Below are positions 63,528 to 64,000 of a stretch of DNA of 64,000 nt, in pieces. How positions within the stretch are numbered: the first letter of the stretch is position 1; every line of letters begins with the position of its first letter. The DNA lies in the NCBI GenBank assembly GCA_017540565.1, contig JAFYAU010000008.1, forward strand, positions 124,001-188,000. The letters are read 5' to 3'. The DNA comes from Oscillospiraceae bacterium (GTDB lineage Bacteria; Bacillota; Clostridia; Oscillospirales; Oscillospiraceae). Position numbers and translations under genes: made by a program. Under the pieces are notes generated by a model. That model saw nothing but the letters and a program-made list of their open reading frames with translations, was not told the DNA's origin and did no database searches.

Positions 63528-64000
63528 ATGCGTGAAAACAATGAGGACCGCAAGGTCCTGAACGGCGCGGAGCAACCCCTTCCGGAAACTGAGGAAATTG
63601 TGAGCGGTGCGGATCCCGTTGCGGAGGAAGAATATTCACTGAACGACGATCGTCGCGTCAAGGTCCTGTCCCCCGGCGCCATGGTCGCCAAGCGGTTCTT
63701 CCGGAACCGCGTGGCCGTGGTCGGCTTGGCCATCCTGGCCTTCATGTTCCTGTTCTCCTTCCTCGGCGGCGTTCTCAGCCCCTACAGGGAGGACGAGCAG
63801 TTCTACAAGACGAGCCTTCTGAAGAAAGAATATGCCGGCGCGATCAAAAACGAGGACGTCCGTTTCCTGGGTGCCCCGGATCAGAAGTTCGACTCCATCA
63901 TCCAGGCGCAGGTCGTTCTGGCTCTGACCACCAACCGTGACACGGTCAGCTTCATGGACGTGAACTATCACGTGGAGAAGCAGGGGGAGGGCCTCTACGC
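63528..64000 (+). CDS. ABC importer permease (OppC/DppC-like), 5' part
   Basis: Starts at ATG 63528 (GAGAGGAGG upstream) and runs off the window after 157 codons. An acidic cytosolic N-terminus (about 1-45) is followed by the OppC N-terminal block SPGAMVAKRFFRNRVAVVGLAILAFMFLFSFLG with the first membrane helix, and then an extracellular stretch. The EAA loop lies beyond the window. ATPase genes are expected further downstream. Confidence 0.88.
   Translation, partial: MRENNEDRKVLNGAEQPLPETEEIVSGADPVAEEEYSLNDDRRVKVLSPGAMVAKRFFRNRVAVVGLAILAFMFLFSFLGGVLSPYREDEQFYKTSLLKKEYAGAIKNEDVRFLGAPDQKFDSIIQAQVVLALTTNRDTVSFMDVNYHVEKQGEGLY

Overview
The window looks like a chromosomal segment of a high-GC, Gram-positive anaerobe of the Clostridia, most plausibly a gut member of Oscillospirales. 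This is inferred from gene content: type III glutamine synthetase, split ferredoxin-type glutamate synthase, Amt-PII fusion, YitT, LL-DAP aminotransferase, the PFL/ACT pair, DUF1292, strong AGGAGG ribosome sites and sigma-A-type promoters. I saw no tRNA, rRNA, CRISPR array, phage or insertion sequence.

Layout. 1-171: tail of a surface-type protein. 355-4166: a RiPP-like cassette (35-residue precursor-like peptide, attenuator, PqqD-type RRE, S26 peptidase, ABC exporter, NTP_transf_5 nucleotidyltransferase). 4243-9205: YitT protein, 2-hydroxyacid dehydrogenase, TtcA-family tRNA thiolase (minus strand), HflK/HflC. 9269-31244: a nitrogen island. On the minus strand are a five-gene split glutamate synthase, a type I glutamine synthetase and an ANTAR antiterminator. 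Divergently on the plus strand are type III glutamine synthetase, Amt-PII, AsnB, GlmS, PyrG, PurF, CarA and CarB, followed by DapF and DapL. 33326-41844: PFL/ACT pair (PFL gene with an in-frame UGA), YfbR-like nucleotidase, aminotransferase, TrpS, a small Cys protein, PepF, CoaX, RlmA-like methyltransferase. 41915-47943: a transhydroxylase-like molybdoenzyme divergent from a thiolase and an SDR, then a TauE/SafE permease. 48079-58926: two-component system, degenerate S11 peptidase homologue, DUF1292, S41 peptidase, MntP, DnaE, TPR protein. 59295-64000: small membrane protein and an oligopeptide-type ABC importer running off the end.

The most interesting signal is the 394-bp divergent region at 16122-16515. 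Both nitrogen operons begin with leaders in which a short hairpin with a hexaloop carrying A at position 1 and G at position 4 (the ANTAR recognition pattern) overlaps the 5' arm of an intrinsic terminator. There are two such modules in the glutamine synthetase leader and one in the glutamate synthase leader. The ANTAR protein is the last gene of the glutamate synthase/GSI operon, and its receiver domain lacks the phosphoacceptor Asp. The sequence therefore suggests one phosphorylation-independent RNA-binding switch controlling glutamine and glutamate synthesis and, by read-through, nearly the full set of glutamine-consuming amidotransferases. The second system of interest is the RiPP-like cassette, which has no recognisable cyclase.
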